Part shown: positions 1 to 7,169 of the stretch, in pieces
Layout of the letters: the number at the start of each line of letters is the position of its first letter
Position numbering within the stretch: position 1 is the first letter of the stretch
Assembly: GCA_934725085.1 (NCBI GenBank)
Contig: CAKVAL010000032.1
Location: forward strand, 1 to 20,379
From: an uncultured Erysipelotrichaceae bacterium
GTDB taxonomy: Bacteria > Bacillota_I > Bacilli_A > Erysipelotrichales > Erysipelotrichaceae
Length of the DNA: 20,379 nucleotides
Direction of reading: 5' to 3'
Position numbers and translations under genes: made by a program
Notes under the pieces: model-generated
Seen by the model: only the letters and a program-made list of their open reading frames with translations
Told to the model about the DNA's origin: nothing
Database searches by the model: none

Positions 1-29
1 ACATAATGTAGCTTTTTTAAAATATATTC

Positions 30-1574
30 TTACTCAAACTCAATAGTACCAGGAGGTTTAGAAGTAATATCATAGAATACTCTATTAACCCCTCTTACCT
101 CATTAATAATTCTAGACATAACTGTTTGAAGAACCTCAAAAGGAATATCTGCAGCCTCAGCAGTCATGAAATCAATAGTCTTAACAGCTCTTAAAACAAC
201 TGCATAGTCATAAGTTCTCTCATCACCCATAACACCAACAGATCTAACGTTTGTTAAGGCAGCAAAATATTGATTAATATCTTGGCTCAAGCCAGCCTTA
301 GCAATCTCATCACGATAGATATAATCGGCATCTTGAACAATCTTAACCTTCTCAGCTGTAATCTCACCAATGATTCTAATACCCAAACCTGGACCTGGGA
401 AAGGTTGTCTAAATACTAAGCTTTCAGGTAAACCTAATTCAAGACCAACTTTTCTAACTTCATCCTTAAACAAGTCTCTTAAAGGTTCAATGATTTCCTT
501 GAAATCAACATAATCAGGTAAACCACCGACATTATGATGAGACTTAATAACAGCAGACTCACCACCAAGTCCTGATTCAACAACATCTGGATAAATAGTA
601 CCTTGAGCTAAGAACTCAACACTACCAATCTTCTTAGACTCTTCTTCAAAGACTCTAATAAACTCTTCACCAATAATCTTTCTCTTTGTTTCAGGATCAG
701 TAACACCTTTTAGTTTCTCATAATAACGTTCTTGAGCATTAACTCTAATAAAACTCAAATCAAAATTACCCTTAGGACCAAAGATGTTTTCAACTTCATC
801 ACCCTCATCCTTTCTAAGCAAACCATGATCAACAAACACACAAGTTAATTGTTTACCAATAGCCTTAGAAAGAAGACCTGCACAAACAGAAGAATCTACA
901 CCACCTGATAAAGCCAACAAAACTCTACCATCACCAACTTTTTCCTTAATAGACTTAATTGATTCTTCCACAAAAGAATCCATCTTCCAATCGCCCTTAC
1001 AAGCACAAACATTTCTTACAAAGTTATAAAGCATCTTTGTACCATCAGGTGTATGTAACACTTCTGGATGGAACTGAATACCATATAACTTATGTTCATC
1101 ATTACTCATAGCACCAACAGGACAATTATCAGTATGAGCAATAGACTTAAAGCCTTCAGGCAATCTAGAAATATAATCAAAATGAGACATCCAACAAGTA
1201 TTATCTTCTTTAATTGCCTCAAACAACACAGAAGAAGAATCTAACTTAATATCAGTCTTACCATATTCTCTATGATCAGCCCTTTTAACTTCACCACCCA
1301 TAACATGAGCCATAAGTTGAGCTCCATAACATAACCCTAAAACAGGAATACCCAATTCAAAAAGTTCTCTACCGCAAGTAGGAGCACCCTCTTCATAAAC
1401 AGAATTAGGACCACCTGTAAGAATAATGCCCTTAGGATTCTTTTCTTTTATCTTTTCAATAGCGTTACGATAAGAATAAATCTCACAGTATACGTTACAT
1501 TCTCTAACTCTTCTAGCAACCAACTGATTATATTGGCCACCAAAATCAACAACTAAAACTAACTCTCTATCCAT
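30..1574 (-). CDS. guaA: GMP synthase (glutamine-hydrolysing)
   Basis: Converts XMP to GMP using ATP and glutamine, the last step of guanine nucleotide synthesis in the cytosol. The 514-residue product has the full two-domain layout. An N-terminal class I glutamine amidotransferase (about residues 5-190) carries the nucleophile in GLCYGAQ (Cys82) and the His169/Glu171 pair in FHPEV. It is followed by an ATP pyrophosphatase domain with the PP-loop SGGVDSS (223-229) and the C-terminal dimerisation domain ending KPPGTIEFE. An in-frame upstream start would add seven residues, but a GGAGG lies six bases before the ATG at 1574 and the family begins at this point. It lies 23 bases after the NUDIX gene, whose 3' end abuts the guaA ribosome binding site, so the two are probably co-transcribed. 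Length and motifs are normal. Confidence 0.97.
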   Translation of the reverse strand: MDRELVLVVDFGGQYNQLVARRVRECNVYCEIYSYRNAIEKIKEKNPKGIILTGGPNSVYEEGAPTCGRELFELGIPVLGLCYGAQLMAHVMGGEVKRADHREYGKTDIKLDSSSVLFEAIKEDNTCWMSHFDYISRLPEGFKSIAHTDNCPVGAMSNDEHKLYGIQFHPEVLHTPDGTKMLYNFVRNVCACKGDWKMDSFVEESIKSIKEKVGDGRVLLALSGGVDSSVCAGLLSKAIGKQLTCVFVDHGLLRKDEGDEVENIFGPKGNFDLSFIRVNAQERYYEKLKGVTDPETKRKIIGEEFIRVFEEESKKIGSVEFLAQGTIYPDVVESGLGGESAVIKSHHNVGGLPDYVDFKEIIEPLRDLFKDEVRKVGLELGLPESLVFRQPFPGPGLGIRIIGEITAEKVKIVQDADYIYRDEIAKAGLSQDINQYFAALTNVRSVGVMGDERTYDYAVVLRAVKTIDFMTAEAADIPFEVLQTVMSRIINEVRGVNRVFYDITSKPPGTIEFE

Positions 1575-1597
1575 CAGTTTCCTCCGATATTTCAATA

Positions 1598-2155
1598 TTA
1601 TAAATAATTCCTTAAAATTTTCCTATACACTGGAAGCATTTCTATATCACTTATAGAAATATTTTTATCTAGCTCGTTAATAGGAATCCACTTTATCCTA
1701 CTATTCTCATCCTCTTTAATATGAACATAAGCATTCTCATCTGCCTCAAACAAGAAACTCACATTCAAATGTAAATGACCGCCAACATACTTTCCTCTTT
1801 TAGTATGAGGCTTAACAGTCAAAACTTCTATCGAACAAGGACCATCTCCTAACACCTTTAATTCACTTAAAGAAGTCTCTTCTTTAGCCTCTTTTAAAGC
1901 CACATTCAAGAAATCCACATCACCATCATTATGACCACCAGTCCATGAATAAGAATCATAGATATTATGATAAACCATCAAAACCTTATCTCTATTCTTA
2001 TTTAAAATCAAAGAACTACTTGTAAAATGCATCATCTCACATTCTCTATAGAAAAGCTCATTCCCATATTTATCATAGGCATCTAAGATTCTTTTCTTAT
2101 CATAGATTTCTTGTTCAATATCACTTGTATAGTTTTTAATTAAATCAATCGACAT
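1598..2155 (-). CDS. NUDIX hydrolase
   Basis: A 185-residue NUDIX-fold pyrophosphohydrolase. The NUDIX box is visible at about residues 73-96, running from GGHNDGD to KEAKEETSL. The catalytic REUXEE core reads KEAKEE, which keeps the metal-binding glutamates. The first glutamate of the consensus (GX5E) is replaced by valine, and the glycine of EEXGU by serine. The N-terminal region (YRECEMMHFTSSSLILNKN) resembles the clostridial NUDIX subgroup with a WTGGH motif, often loosely annotated as isopentenyl-diphosphate isomerase-like or dNTP hydrolase. The substrate cannot be read from sequence. A GGAG lies nine bases before the ATG. It sits directly upstream of guaA and downstream of hicB, separated from hicB by a perfect palindrome, so it may be transcribed from the hic promoter by read-through or from a promoter I cannot define. 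Confidence 0.88.
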   Translation of the reverse strand: MSIDLIKNYTSDIEQEIYDKKRILDAYDKYGNELFYRECEMMHFTSSSLILNKNRDKVLMVYHNIYDSYSWTGGHNDGDVDFLNVALKEAKEETSLSELKVLGDGPCSIEVLTVKPHTKRGKYVGGHLHLNVSFLFEADENAYVHIKEDENSRIKWIPINELDKNISISDIEMLPVYRKILRNYL

Positions 2156-2179
2156 ATTTAAGCTCCAAAAAGTAAATAC

Positions 2180-2199
2180 GAGGAACTATATAGTTCCTC
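2180..2199 (-). terminator. Perfect 20-bp palindrome between hicB and the NUDIX gene
   Basis: A 10-bp perfect inverted repeat (arms GAGGAACTAT and ATAGTTCCTC, no spacer) starts 5 bases past the hicB stop. Read on the minus strand it is followed by GTATTTACTTTTT, a broken T-tract, so it may attenuate transcription between the toxin-antitoxin pair and the NUDIX-guaA genes, or act as an mRNA processing or stability hairpin. A hairpin would need to open four or so central bases as a loop. Terminator function is uncertain. Confidence 0.4.
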
Positions 2200-2204
2200 A
2201 TCTT

Positions 2205-2603
2205 TTATTGTTGTAACTTCTTAATTAATGCATCTTGAAGTACGCTTGAAAAATTAATATTTTGTTTAATGGCTAAATCATTCAGCCACTCAGGAATAGA
2301 TAATGTTTTCTTAACTGCCTTCGTTTTATACTTCTTAGCGTATTCTAATGAATCGTATTCAATAAACATTACTAAACTTCCCGGATTAGCATCGACGATC
2401 TTTTTTATATCACTTGGTTTATTAATGTTTCTTTCATAGGGGTCATCATCTTGATCCAAATAAAATCCAAGAGCTTCTTTTGCATGTTCATAAGCTTCTT
2501 CAACGGTGCCACCATCAGTTAGACATCCTTCTAAATCAGGAAATTCCACCCAATATGAACCACCTTCTTCATGAAATAATGCTGGATATGCAATTCTTGA
2601 CAT
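2205..2603 (-). CDS. hicB: HicB-family antitoxin
   Basis: Antitoxin partner of the HicA mRNA interferase encoded just upstream. The 132-residue protein has the HicB partial RNase H-like fold at residues 1-75 (AYPALFHEEGGSYWVEFPDLEGC, then TVEEAYEHAKEALGFYL). It also has a C-terminal ribbon-helix-helix DNA-binding segment at about 97-132 (KKTLSIPEWLNDLAIKQNINFSSVLQDAL). Such C-terminal domains let the HicAB complex repress its own promoter, which fits the palindrome in the promoter upstream of hicA. A strong AAGGAGG lies about eight bases before the start. The hicA stop and hicB start are 33 bases apart, consistent with one transcript. Gene order toxin-antitoxin is typical of hic loci. Confidence 0.94.
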   Translation of the reverse strand: MSRIAYPALFHEEGGSYWVEFPDLEGCLTDGGTVEEAYEHAKEALGFYLDQDDDPYERNINKPSDIKKIVDANPGSLVMFIEYDSLEYAKKYKTKAVKKTLSIPEWLNDLAIKQNINFSSVLQDALIKKLQQ

Positions 2604-2636
2604 ACTGTGTTCCTCCTTTTCAAAGATTGGGGAGGG

Positions 2637-2828
2637 CTATTTAAGCCCTGCTTGTTTCAAAATGGTTTGTTCCAAACCTTTACCCAAATCTTTACTGTGA
2701 AATGGGACAATAACCGTCTTCTTAGTCGATGAGTTGTAAAACTTACGGTGAGAACCACCATTTAATTTAAGCTCTACAAAACCATTTTTCTTAAGAAGAC
2801 TCGCCATTTCCTTAGACGTCATAGGCAT
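2637..2828 (-). CDS. hicA: HicA-family mRNA interferase toxin
   Basis: Small toxin with the dsRNA-binding-like HicA fold; family members cleave mRNA independently of, or together with, ribosomes. The 63-residue product shows the family pattern: a first helix SKEMASLLKKNGF, the catalytic histidine in GGSHRKF (His27), and a C-terminal VPFHSKDLGKGLEQTILKQAGL that matches the usual 'vP.H...l..gtl..IlkqAGl'. A longer reading with eight extra residues (MNCGGGCH) is unlikely, because its start would overlap the GGAGGAGG ribosome binding site that precedes the ATG at 2828 by seven bases; an ATG six bases further in is also possible. It is first in the hicAB transcript, with a consensus sigma-A promoter directly upstream. 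No sign of decay. Confidence 0.93.
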   Translation of the reverse strand: MPMTSKEMASLLKKNGFVELKLNGGSHRKFYNSSTKKTVIVPFHSKDLGKGLEQTILKQAGLK

Positions 2829-2851
2829 ATGGCATCCTCCTCCACAATTCA

Positions 2852-2880
2852 ATTATAATACGTAATATTACGTATTTCAA
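2852..2880 (-). promoter_or_regulatory. hicAB promoter with palindromic operator in the spacer
   Basis: On the minus strand a TTGAAA (-35, 2880-2875) and TATAAT (-10, 2857-2852) are separated by exactly 17 bases. A perfect 20-bp palindrome (AATACGTAAT and its mirror, 2857-2876) fills the spacer and touches both hexamers. A dimeric regulator bound here would block RNA polymerase. The obvious candidate is the ribbon-helix-helix end of HicB; that assignment is inference. Confidence 0.82.
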
Positions 2881-2907
2881 TATGTTTTTCTTCTACAAGT
2901 ATTTAAT

Positions 2908-3000
2908 TTAACATAGCCATTTTTTGATGTTATTAGACTTTACAAAATCACCAGCAATACCTTCAATATATGAAAATTTTTTTATGACATCTAAACACAT
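2908..3000 (-). pseudogene. Out-of-frame C-terminal continuation of the CDF-like gene
   Basis: After the stop of the CDF-like gene an overlapping frame runs on for 30 codons. It reads roughly CLDVIKKFSYIEGIAGDF followed by VKSNNIKKWLC and a stop. It begins at the last codons of the gene (KICV in frame becomes MCLDV in the shifted frame). Removal of one GT from the GTGTT at the junction would join the two into a single reading frame. The composition (amphipathic helix, then a turn and strand-like stretch) resembles the beginning of a CDF cytoplasmic domain. This suggests a frameshift near the 3' end of the gene, or a sequencing error. It has no ribosome binding site of its own. Confidence 0.4.
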
Positions 3001-3647
3001 ATTTTATTTAATAATTCCCTTTGATTAATAATTCTAATAATACTTTCATGAATTGCCACAATACTAATCAAAATGCACAAAATAGGAGCCAAATATTTTA
3101 TAAAACGATCTCTTTTAAAAATCACAATAATCAGCAAAAAAACAAGTTCAATACTATCAAACAAGATATCATCTATACATGTTGATAACTCCGTTTTAGC
3201 CAAAATATGATCGTTATTAATTAATACAGCTTTCTGCCTTTTTAAAAAAATCGTATCAAAAGTTATACTTATAATCGTTATAAATACAACCAAAAACAAA
3301 TTACTATTAGTCTTATGAGGATGAACAACATCCGCAATAGAAATAAACACCGTTGAACACAAGCCTAGCACAATAGCCAAATCACAAACAATACCAACTA
3401 TCGTTTCTATTTTCTCAACCTTTGTATCATTTAATTCATGCTTATTTTTACCAAATATTTTACACAACATAGAAACAATCAGCGAATTAAAAGTATCACC
3501 TAGACAATGAATAGCCTCCAACCAAACAATTATTGCCTTTAGTTCCAACGAAGAATGCAACAAGATAATAAATTTTGGTATTCCATATATAAACATAGAC
3601 AAAGACAATTTGCCTTGTACCTTATAAAAATTTTGTTTAAAAGACAT
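2991..3647 (-). CDS. Degenerate cation-diffusion-facilitator-like membrane protein
   Basis: A 218-residue, strongly hydrophobic protein with about six membrane segments, arranged like the transmembrane half of CDF (cation diffusion facilitator) metal exporters. The second segment keeps the CDF metal-site pattern HxxxD (EAIHCLGDTFNSL, His47 and Asp51). In the fifth segment the equivalent histidine is serine (STCIDD, Ser155 and Asp159), so the usual four-ligand zinc site is incomplete. The cytoplasmic C-terminal domain of CDF proteins is missing, apart from a possible frame-shifted stub downstream. No Shine-Dalgarno sequence precedes the ATG; instead an extended -10 box ends six bases before it, implying a leaderless mRNA. 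It may be a non-transporting paralogue or a decaying gene. Family placement rests on the motif and topology only. Confidence 0.62.
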   Translation of the reverse strand: MSFKQNFYKVQGKLSLSMFIYGIPKFIILLHSSLELKAIIVWLEAIHCLGDTFNSLIVSMLCKIFGKNKHELNDTKVEKIETIVGIVCDLAIVLGLCSTVFISIADVVHPHKTNSNLFLVVFITIISITFDTIFLKRQKAVLINNDHILAKTELSTCIDDILFDSIELVFLLIIVIFKRDRFIKYLAPILCILISIVAIHESIIRIINQRELLNKICV

Positions 3648-3653
3648 AGCACA

Positions 3654-3662
3654 ATTATATCA
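3654..3662 (-). promoter_or_regulatory. Extended -10 promoter giving a leaderless start
   Basis: TGATATAAT on the minus strand matches the extended -10 consensus TGnTATAAT exactly. It ends six bases before the ATG of the CDF-like gene. With the usual spacing, transcription would begin at or within one base of the A of the start codon. No good -35 is seen, which extended -10 promoters tolerate. Confidence 0.6.
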
Positions 3663-3674
3663 AACACAAAGATG

Positions 3675-3719
3675 TTTTCTTTTATATGCGTTTAATTATT
3701 AAACGCATATAAAAGAAAA
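3675..3719. repeat. 21-bp perfect inverted repeat with 3-base loop
   Basis: Arms 3675-3695 and 3699-3719 are perfectly complementary over 21 bp, with TTA between them. The stem is AT-rich with a central GCG/CGC step. It lies immediately after the eno terminator and just ahead of the CDF-like promoter, and shares two bases with the eno terminator stem. It could be a second, bidirectional transcription stop, a protein-binding site, or a small mobile inverted repeat. No other copy was noticed in this window. Confidence 0.7.
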
Positions 3720-3735
3720 GGAACCGAAGTTCCTT
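3709..3735 (-). terminator. Rho-independent terminator of the pgk-tpiA-eno operon
   Basis: On the minus strand, eight bases after the eno stop, AAGGAAC and GTTCCTT form a 7-bp stem closed by the extra-stable cUUCGg tetraloop. The stem runs straight into TTCTTTTAT. This is a textbook intrinsic terminator. Confidence 0.9.
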
Positions 3736-3743
3736 AACTTTAA

Positions 3744-5045
3744 TTATTTAATGTCAACGTTGTAGTAAGCTTTCTTACCCTTGTATTGAGCGATTTCACC
3801 AAGTTCATCTTCAATTCTCATTAATTGGTTGTACTTAGCGATTCTATCTGTTCTCGACATAGAACCAGTCTTAATTTGACCAGCATTTACACCAACAACT
3901 AGATCAGCAATTGTAGTATCTTCAGTTTCACCAGATCTGTGAGAAACTACAGCAGTGTAACCATGAGTCTTAGCTAATTCGATAGCATCTAAAGTCTCAG
4001 TTAAAGTACCGATTTGGTTCAACTTGATTAAGATTGAGTTAGCAACACCAAGTTCAATACCCTTTTGTAAGTATTCAACGTTAGTTACGAATAGGTCATC
4101 ACCAACTAATTGGATCTTCTTACCTAATCTATCAGTTAACTTCTTCCAACCATCCCAGTCGTTTTCAGCAAGACCATCTTCGATAGAAAGAATTGGATAC
4201 TTTTCGCACCAATCAGCATACATTTCGATCATTTCATCAGTAGTCTTAACGCCTTGACCAGACTTAGTTAATTCGTAGCAACCAGTTTCAGGATTGTAGA
4301 ATTCACTTGAAGCAGGATCTAGACAAATACCGAAATCCTTCCAAGGTTCATAACCAGCTTCCTTAACAGCTTCAACGATTAACTTAAGAGGTTCTTCGTT
4401 ACCTTCTGTACAAGATGGAGCATAACCACCTTCATCACCTACAGCAGTGTTATAACCCTTCTTAGTTAAAACCTTCTTTAAAGTATGGAATACTTCAGCA
4501 GACCATCTGATAGCTTCCTTGAATGAAGGAGCACCAACTGGCATAATCATGAATTCTTGCATATCTACAGAAGAATCAGCATGCTTACCACCATTTAATA
4601 CGTTCATCATAGGAACTGGTAATACCTTACCATTAGCACCACCGATATACTTGTATAAAGGCATACCATAGTAATCAGCAGCAGCTCTACATACTGCCAA
4701 TGAAACACCTAAAGTAGCATTAGCACCTAACTTGCTCTTATCCTTAGTACCATCAAGTTCGATCATAGCCTTATCAATAGCGGCTTGATCAGTAACATCC
4801 ATACCCAAGATTGCAGGACCGATGATAGCATTAACATTTTCAACAGCCTTTAAAACGCCCTTACCCATGAAACGGCTCTTATCGCCATCTCTTAGTTCTA
4901 GAGCTTCTCTTTCACCAGTAGAAGCACCAGAAGGTACCATAGCTCTACCGAAAGCACCAGATTCAGTTACAACTTCAACTTCAACAGTTGGATTACCACG
5001 AGAGTCGATTACCTCTCTTGCATAAACATCAATAATTCCAGGCAT
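3744..5045 (-). CDS. eno: Enolase (phosphopyruvate hydratase)
   Basis: Cytosolic glycolytic enzyme interconverting 2-phosphoglycerate and phosphoenolpyruvate, magnesium dependent. The 433-residue protein is the normal bacterial length. It shows the substrate loop SGASTG (39-44), His155 in GGKHAD, the catalytic acid Glu205 in GDEGG, the magnesium ligands Asp243, Glu289 and Asp316, the catalytic base Lys341 in LIKLNQIG, and the signature SHRSGETED (368-376). It is last in the pgk-tpiA-eno operon, 23 bases after tpiA, with an AAGGAG about a dozen bases before the ATG (a slightly long spacing). A strong cUUCGg terminator follows. Phosphoglycerate mutase, often between tpiA and eno in Bacillota, is absent from this cluster. 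Confidence 0.98.
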   Translation of the reverse strand: MPGIIDVYAREVIDSRGNPTVEVEVVTESGAFGRAMVPSGASTGEREALELRDGDKSRFMGKGVLKAVENVNAIIGPAILGMDVTDQAAIDKAMIELDGTKDKSKLGANATLGVSLAVCRAAADYYGMPLYKYIGGANGKVLPVPMMNVLNGGKHADSSVDMQEFMIMPVGAPSFKEAIRWSAEVFHTLKKVLTKKGYNTAVGDEGGYAPSCTEGNEEPLKLIVEAVKEAGYEPWKDFGICLDPASSEFYNPETGCYELTKSGQGVKTTDEMIEMYADWCEKYPILSIEDGLAENDWDGWKKLTDRLGKKIQLVGDDLFVTNVEYLQKGIELGVANSILIKLNQIGTLTETLDAIELAKTHGYTAVVSHRSGETEDTTIADLVVGVNAGQIKTGSMSRTDRIAKYNQLMRIEDELGEIAQYKGKKAYYNVDIK

Positions 5046-5068
5046 ATTTAATTTTTTCTCCTTACCTT

Positions 5069-5815
5069 TTACTTTGTAGCATCAATAATTTCTTTGAAAG
5101 AATCAACCTTTAAACTTGCACCACCAATTAATGCACCATCGATATCTTCCATAGCCATATATTCTTTAATATTGTTAGGCTTTACAGAACCACCGTATTG
5201 AACTCTAACTGCATCAGCAGCATCGCCATACATCTTTCTGATTTCATCTCTAACAATAGCGCAGCACTTTTCAGCAATTTCAGTATTAGCACTCTTACCA
5301 GTACCAATAGCCCAAATTGGCTCATAAGCAACTACAACCTTCTTAACATCCTCAGCATCAAGGCCAGCTAAACCTAAGCTAACTTGAGATCTGATTCTTT
5401 CTTCAGTCTTACCAGCATCGAATTCTGCTTCAGTTTCTCCACAGCACATGATAGGCATAATGTCGTTAGCTAATAACTTCTTAACCTTAAGATTAACAGC
5501 CTCATCAGTTTCACCAAACATTTGTCTTCTCTCACTATGACCGATAATGCAAGAAGCGATACCGATTTCCTTTAACATTGGAATTGAAACTTCACCAGTG
5601 AAAGCACCATTGTCCTCAAAGTGACAGTTTTCAGCACCAATTACAAGATTCTTACTATTCTTAACTGCAACATATAAATCAGTATAAGGAGTAGCAATAC
5701 CATATTGAGCTGAAGTAATACCTTCAATATATGGATCGATTTCCTTTAAAAACTCTTCTGTTTCAGCAATAGTCTTATTCATTTTCCAGTTGCCGACAAT
5801 AATAGGTGTTCTCAT
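5069..5815 (-). CDS. tpiA: Triosephosphate isomerase
   Basis: Interconverts dihydroxyacetone phosphate and glyceraldehyde 3-phosphate. The 248-residue TIM barrel has all catalytic residues: Asn9 and Lys11 in GNWKMN, electrophile His93 in IIGHSERR, and base Glu165 in AYEPIWAIGTG. The phosphate-gripping loop residues (GTG at 171-173, YGGSVK and IGGASL near the C-terminus) are intact. The start lies two bases after the pgk stop, and its ribosome binding site (GAGGAG) lies inside the last codons of pgk, so translation of the two is probably coupled. It is the middle gene of the pgk-tpiA-eno operon. Confidence 0.98.
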   Translation of the reverse strand: MRTPIIVGNWKMNKTIAETEEFLKEIDPYIEGITSAQYGIATPYTDLYVAVKNSKNLVIGAENCHFEDNGAFTGEVSIPMLKEIGIASCIIGHSERRQMFGETDEAVNLKVKKLLANDIMPIMCCGETEAEFDAGKTEERIRSQVSLGLAGLDAEDVKKVVVAYEPIWAIGTGKSANTEIAEKCCAIVRDEIRKMYGDAADAVRVQYGGSVKPNNIKEYMAMEDIDGALIGGASLKVDSFKEIIDATK

Positions 5816-5817
5816 TC

Positions 5818-7038
5818 TTATTTCTCCTCAATTACATCAACACCAGGAAGTCCCTTGCCCTCTAAGAATTCTAGAGAAGCACCACCACCTGTTGAAACAT
5901 GGCTTACCTTATCAGCATAACCAAGCTTCTTAATAGCAGCTGCACTATCACCACCACCAACGATAGTAGTACCTTCGCATTCAGCCAAAGCCTGAGCAAC
6001 AGCATTAGTGCCAACAGCTAAAGTAGGGTTTTCAAATACACCCATAGGACCATTCCAAACTACAGTCTTTGCGCTCTTTACAGCTTCAGCAAATAATTCT
6101 GCAGTCTTAGGACCAATATCAAGACCTTCCTTATCACTAGGAATAGCATCACTAGCAACAACTTCAGTCTCAACTGGAGCATCAATTGGATCAGGGAAAC
6201 CAGCACAAACAACTGTATCGATAGGAAGTAATAACTTCTTACCTAAGCTTTCTGCCTTTTCCATCATCTCTTTACAATAATCTAACTTTGAATCATCAAC
6301 AAGTGACAAACCAACTTCCTTGCCTTGAGCCTTCAAGAAAGTATAAGCCATACCACCACCGATAATCAAAGTATCACACTTTTCAAGTAAGTTTGAAATA
6401 ACTGCAAGCTTATCAGCAACCTTAGCACCACCTAAGATACCAACGAAAGGTCTTACAGGATTTTCAACAGCATCACCTAAGAACTTTAATTCCTTTTCAA
6501 TTAAGAAACCAACAGCATTTGGTAAATGACTAGCGATACCAACAGTACTTGCATGAGCTCTATGAACTGAACCAAACGCATCAGAAACGAATAAATCACC
6601 TAAAGAAGCCCAGTACTTACCAAGTTCTTCATCATTCTTAGATTCACCCTTTTCATAACGAGTGTTTTGCATTAAAAGAACTTCGCCGTCCTTTAATTCA
6701 GCAACAGCCTTCTCAAGAGCTTCACCTCTAGTTGCATCAACGAAAACTACCTTAGTATCCTTTAGATATTCTTGTAGTCTAACTGCAACAGGTGCCATGT
6801 TATTCTTCTTCTTAGCAGCTGCAATTTCTTCCTCAGTCTTCTTGTAATCAATCTTACCAAGGTGAGACATTAAAATAACTTTTGCCTTATTATCAACTAA
6901 ATACTTAATAGTTGGTAAAGCAGCAACGATACGATTATCATCTGTGATTTCACCACTCTTTAGTGGAACATTAAAATCAACTCTGACGATAACTTTCTTA
7001 CCAGTTACATCTAAATCAGTAACTAATTTTTTAGCCAT
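5818..7038 (-). CDS. pgk: Phosphoglycerate kinase
   Basis: Makes ATP from 1,3-bisphosphoglycerate and ADP. The 406-residue, two-lobed kinase has the N-terminal substrate-binding signature RVDFNVP (19-25) with Arg36, the SHLGK motif, GGAKVADK and the hinge. In the C-terminal nucleotide lobe it has WNGPMGVFE, GGGDSAAAI and STGGGASLEFLEG. A longer reading adds 19 residues, but these overlap the promoter and leader; the ATG at 7038 has an AGGAGG nine bases before it and matches the family start. First gene of the glycolytic operon, with an extended -10 promoter about 28 bases upstream. Glyceraldehyde-3-phosphate dehydrogenase, its common partner, is not adjacent. Confidence 0.98.
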   Translation of the reverse strand: MAKKLVTDLDVTGKKVIVRVDFNVPLKSGEITDDNRIVAALPTIKYLVDNKAKVILMSHLGKIDYKKTEEEIAAAKKKNNMAPVAVRLQEYLKDTKVVFVDATRGEALEKAVAELKDGEVLLMQNTRYEKGESKNDEELGKYWASLGDLFVSDAFGSVHRAHASTVGIASHLPNAVGFLIEKELKFLGDAVENPVRPFVGILGGAKVADKLAVISNLLEKCDTLIIGGGMAYTFLKAQGKEVGLSLVDDSKLDYCKEMMEKAESLGKKLLLPIDTVVCAGFPDPIDAPVETEVVASDAIPSDKEGLDIGPKTAELFAEAVKSAKTVVWNGPMGVFENPTLAVGTNAVAQALAECEGTTIVGGGDSAAAIKKLGYADKVSHVSTGGGASLEFLEGKGLPGVDVIEEK

Positions 7039-7065
7039 TCGAAATTTCCTCCTATAACCGTACAT

Positions 7066-7074
7066 ATTATAACA
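7066..7074 (-). promoter_or_regulatory. pgk operon promoter (extended -10)
   Basis: TGTTATAAT on the minus strand is an exact extended -10 (TGnTATAAT). The expected start point leaves a leader of roughly 20 bases carrying AGGAGG. The -35 region (TTAATT or similar) is weak. No CggR-like or other operator was recognised. Confidence 0.7.
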
Positions 7075-7117
7075 ATTTTGCGCCTTAATTAACATATTTA
7101 TCGCTAAAACAAGATAA

Positions 7118-7145
7118 TTGACAACACATATTAAAGTGATATCAT
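7118..7145 (+). promoter_or_regulatory. Sigma-A promoter of the SPFH-RHH operon
   Basis: TTGACA (7118-7123) and TATCAT (7140-7145), 16 bases apart, lie ahead of an AAAGGAGGG ribosome binding site for the gene at 7170. The promoter is divergent from that of pgk, with the two -10 boxes about 70 bases apart. Confidence 0.72.
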
Positions 7146-7155
7146 ATTGATATCA
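7137..7155 (+). promoter_or_regulatory. Candidate twin operator TGATATCA-TAT-TGATATCA
   Basis: Two identical 8-bp palindromes (7137-7144 and 7148-7155) have centres 11 bp apart, about one helical turn. They overlap the -10 box and the expected transcription start. Tandem short palindromes at helical spacing are how Arc/MetJ/CopG-type ribbon-helix-helix dimers bind side by side, and the second gene of this operon encodes such a protein. Autoregulation is therefore a reasonable inference, not shown. Confidence 0.6.
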
Positions 7156-7169
7156 AAGGAGGGATATAT

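Noticed and set aside
1..20. Half of a possible guaA terminator (minus-strand AAAAAAGCTACATTATGT).
   Set aside because: The other arm and T-tract would lie beyond the window edge, so no stem can be shown.
4822..5025. Open frames opposite eno, pgk, the flavoprotein and other genes (for example 4822-5025, 6008-6280, 9408-9608, 17497-17820).
   Set aside because: They lie antisense to clearly conserved genes, have no ribosome binding sites and no recognisable motifs, so they are frame shadows.
3744..7038. Missing phosphoglycerate mutase and gapA in the glycolytic operon as a sign of deletion.
   Set aside because: Operon composition varies widely in Bacillota and the intergenic junctions are tight and clean, so there is no sign of a lost gene here.
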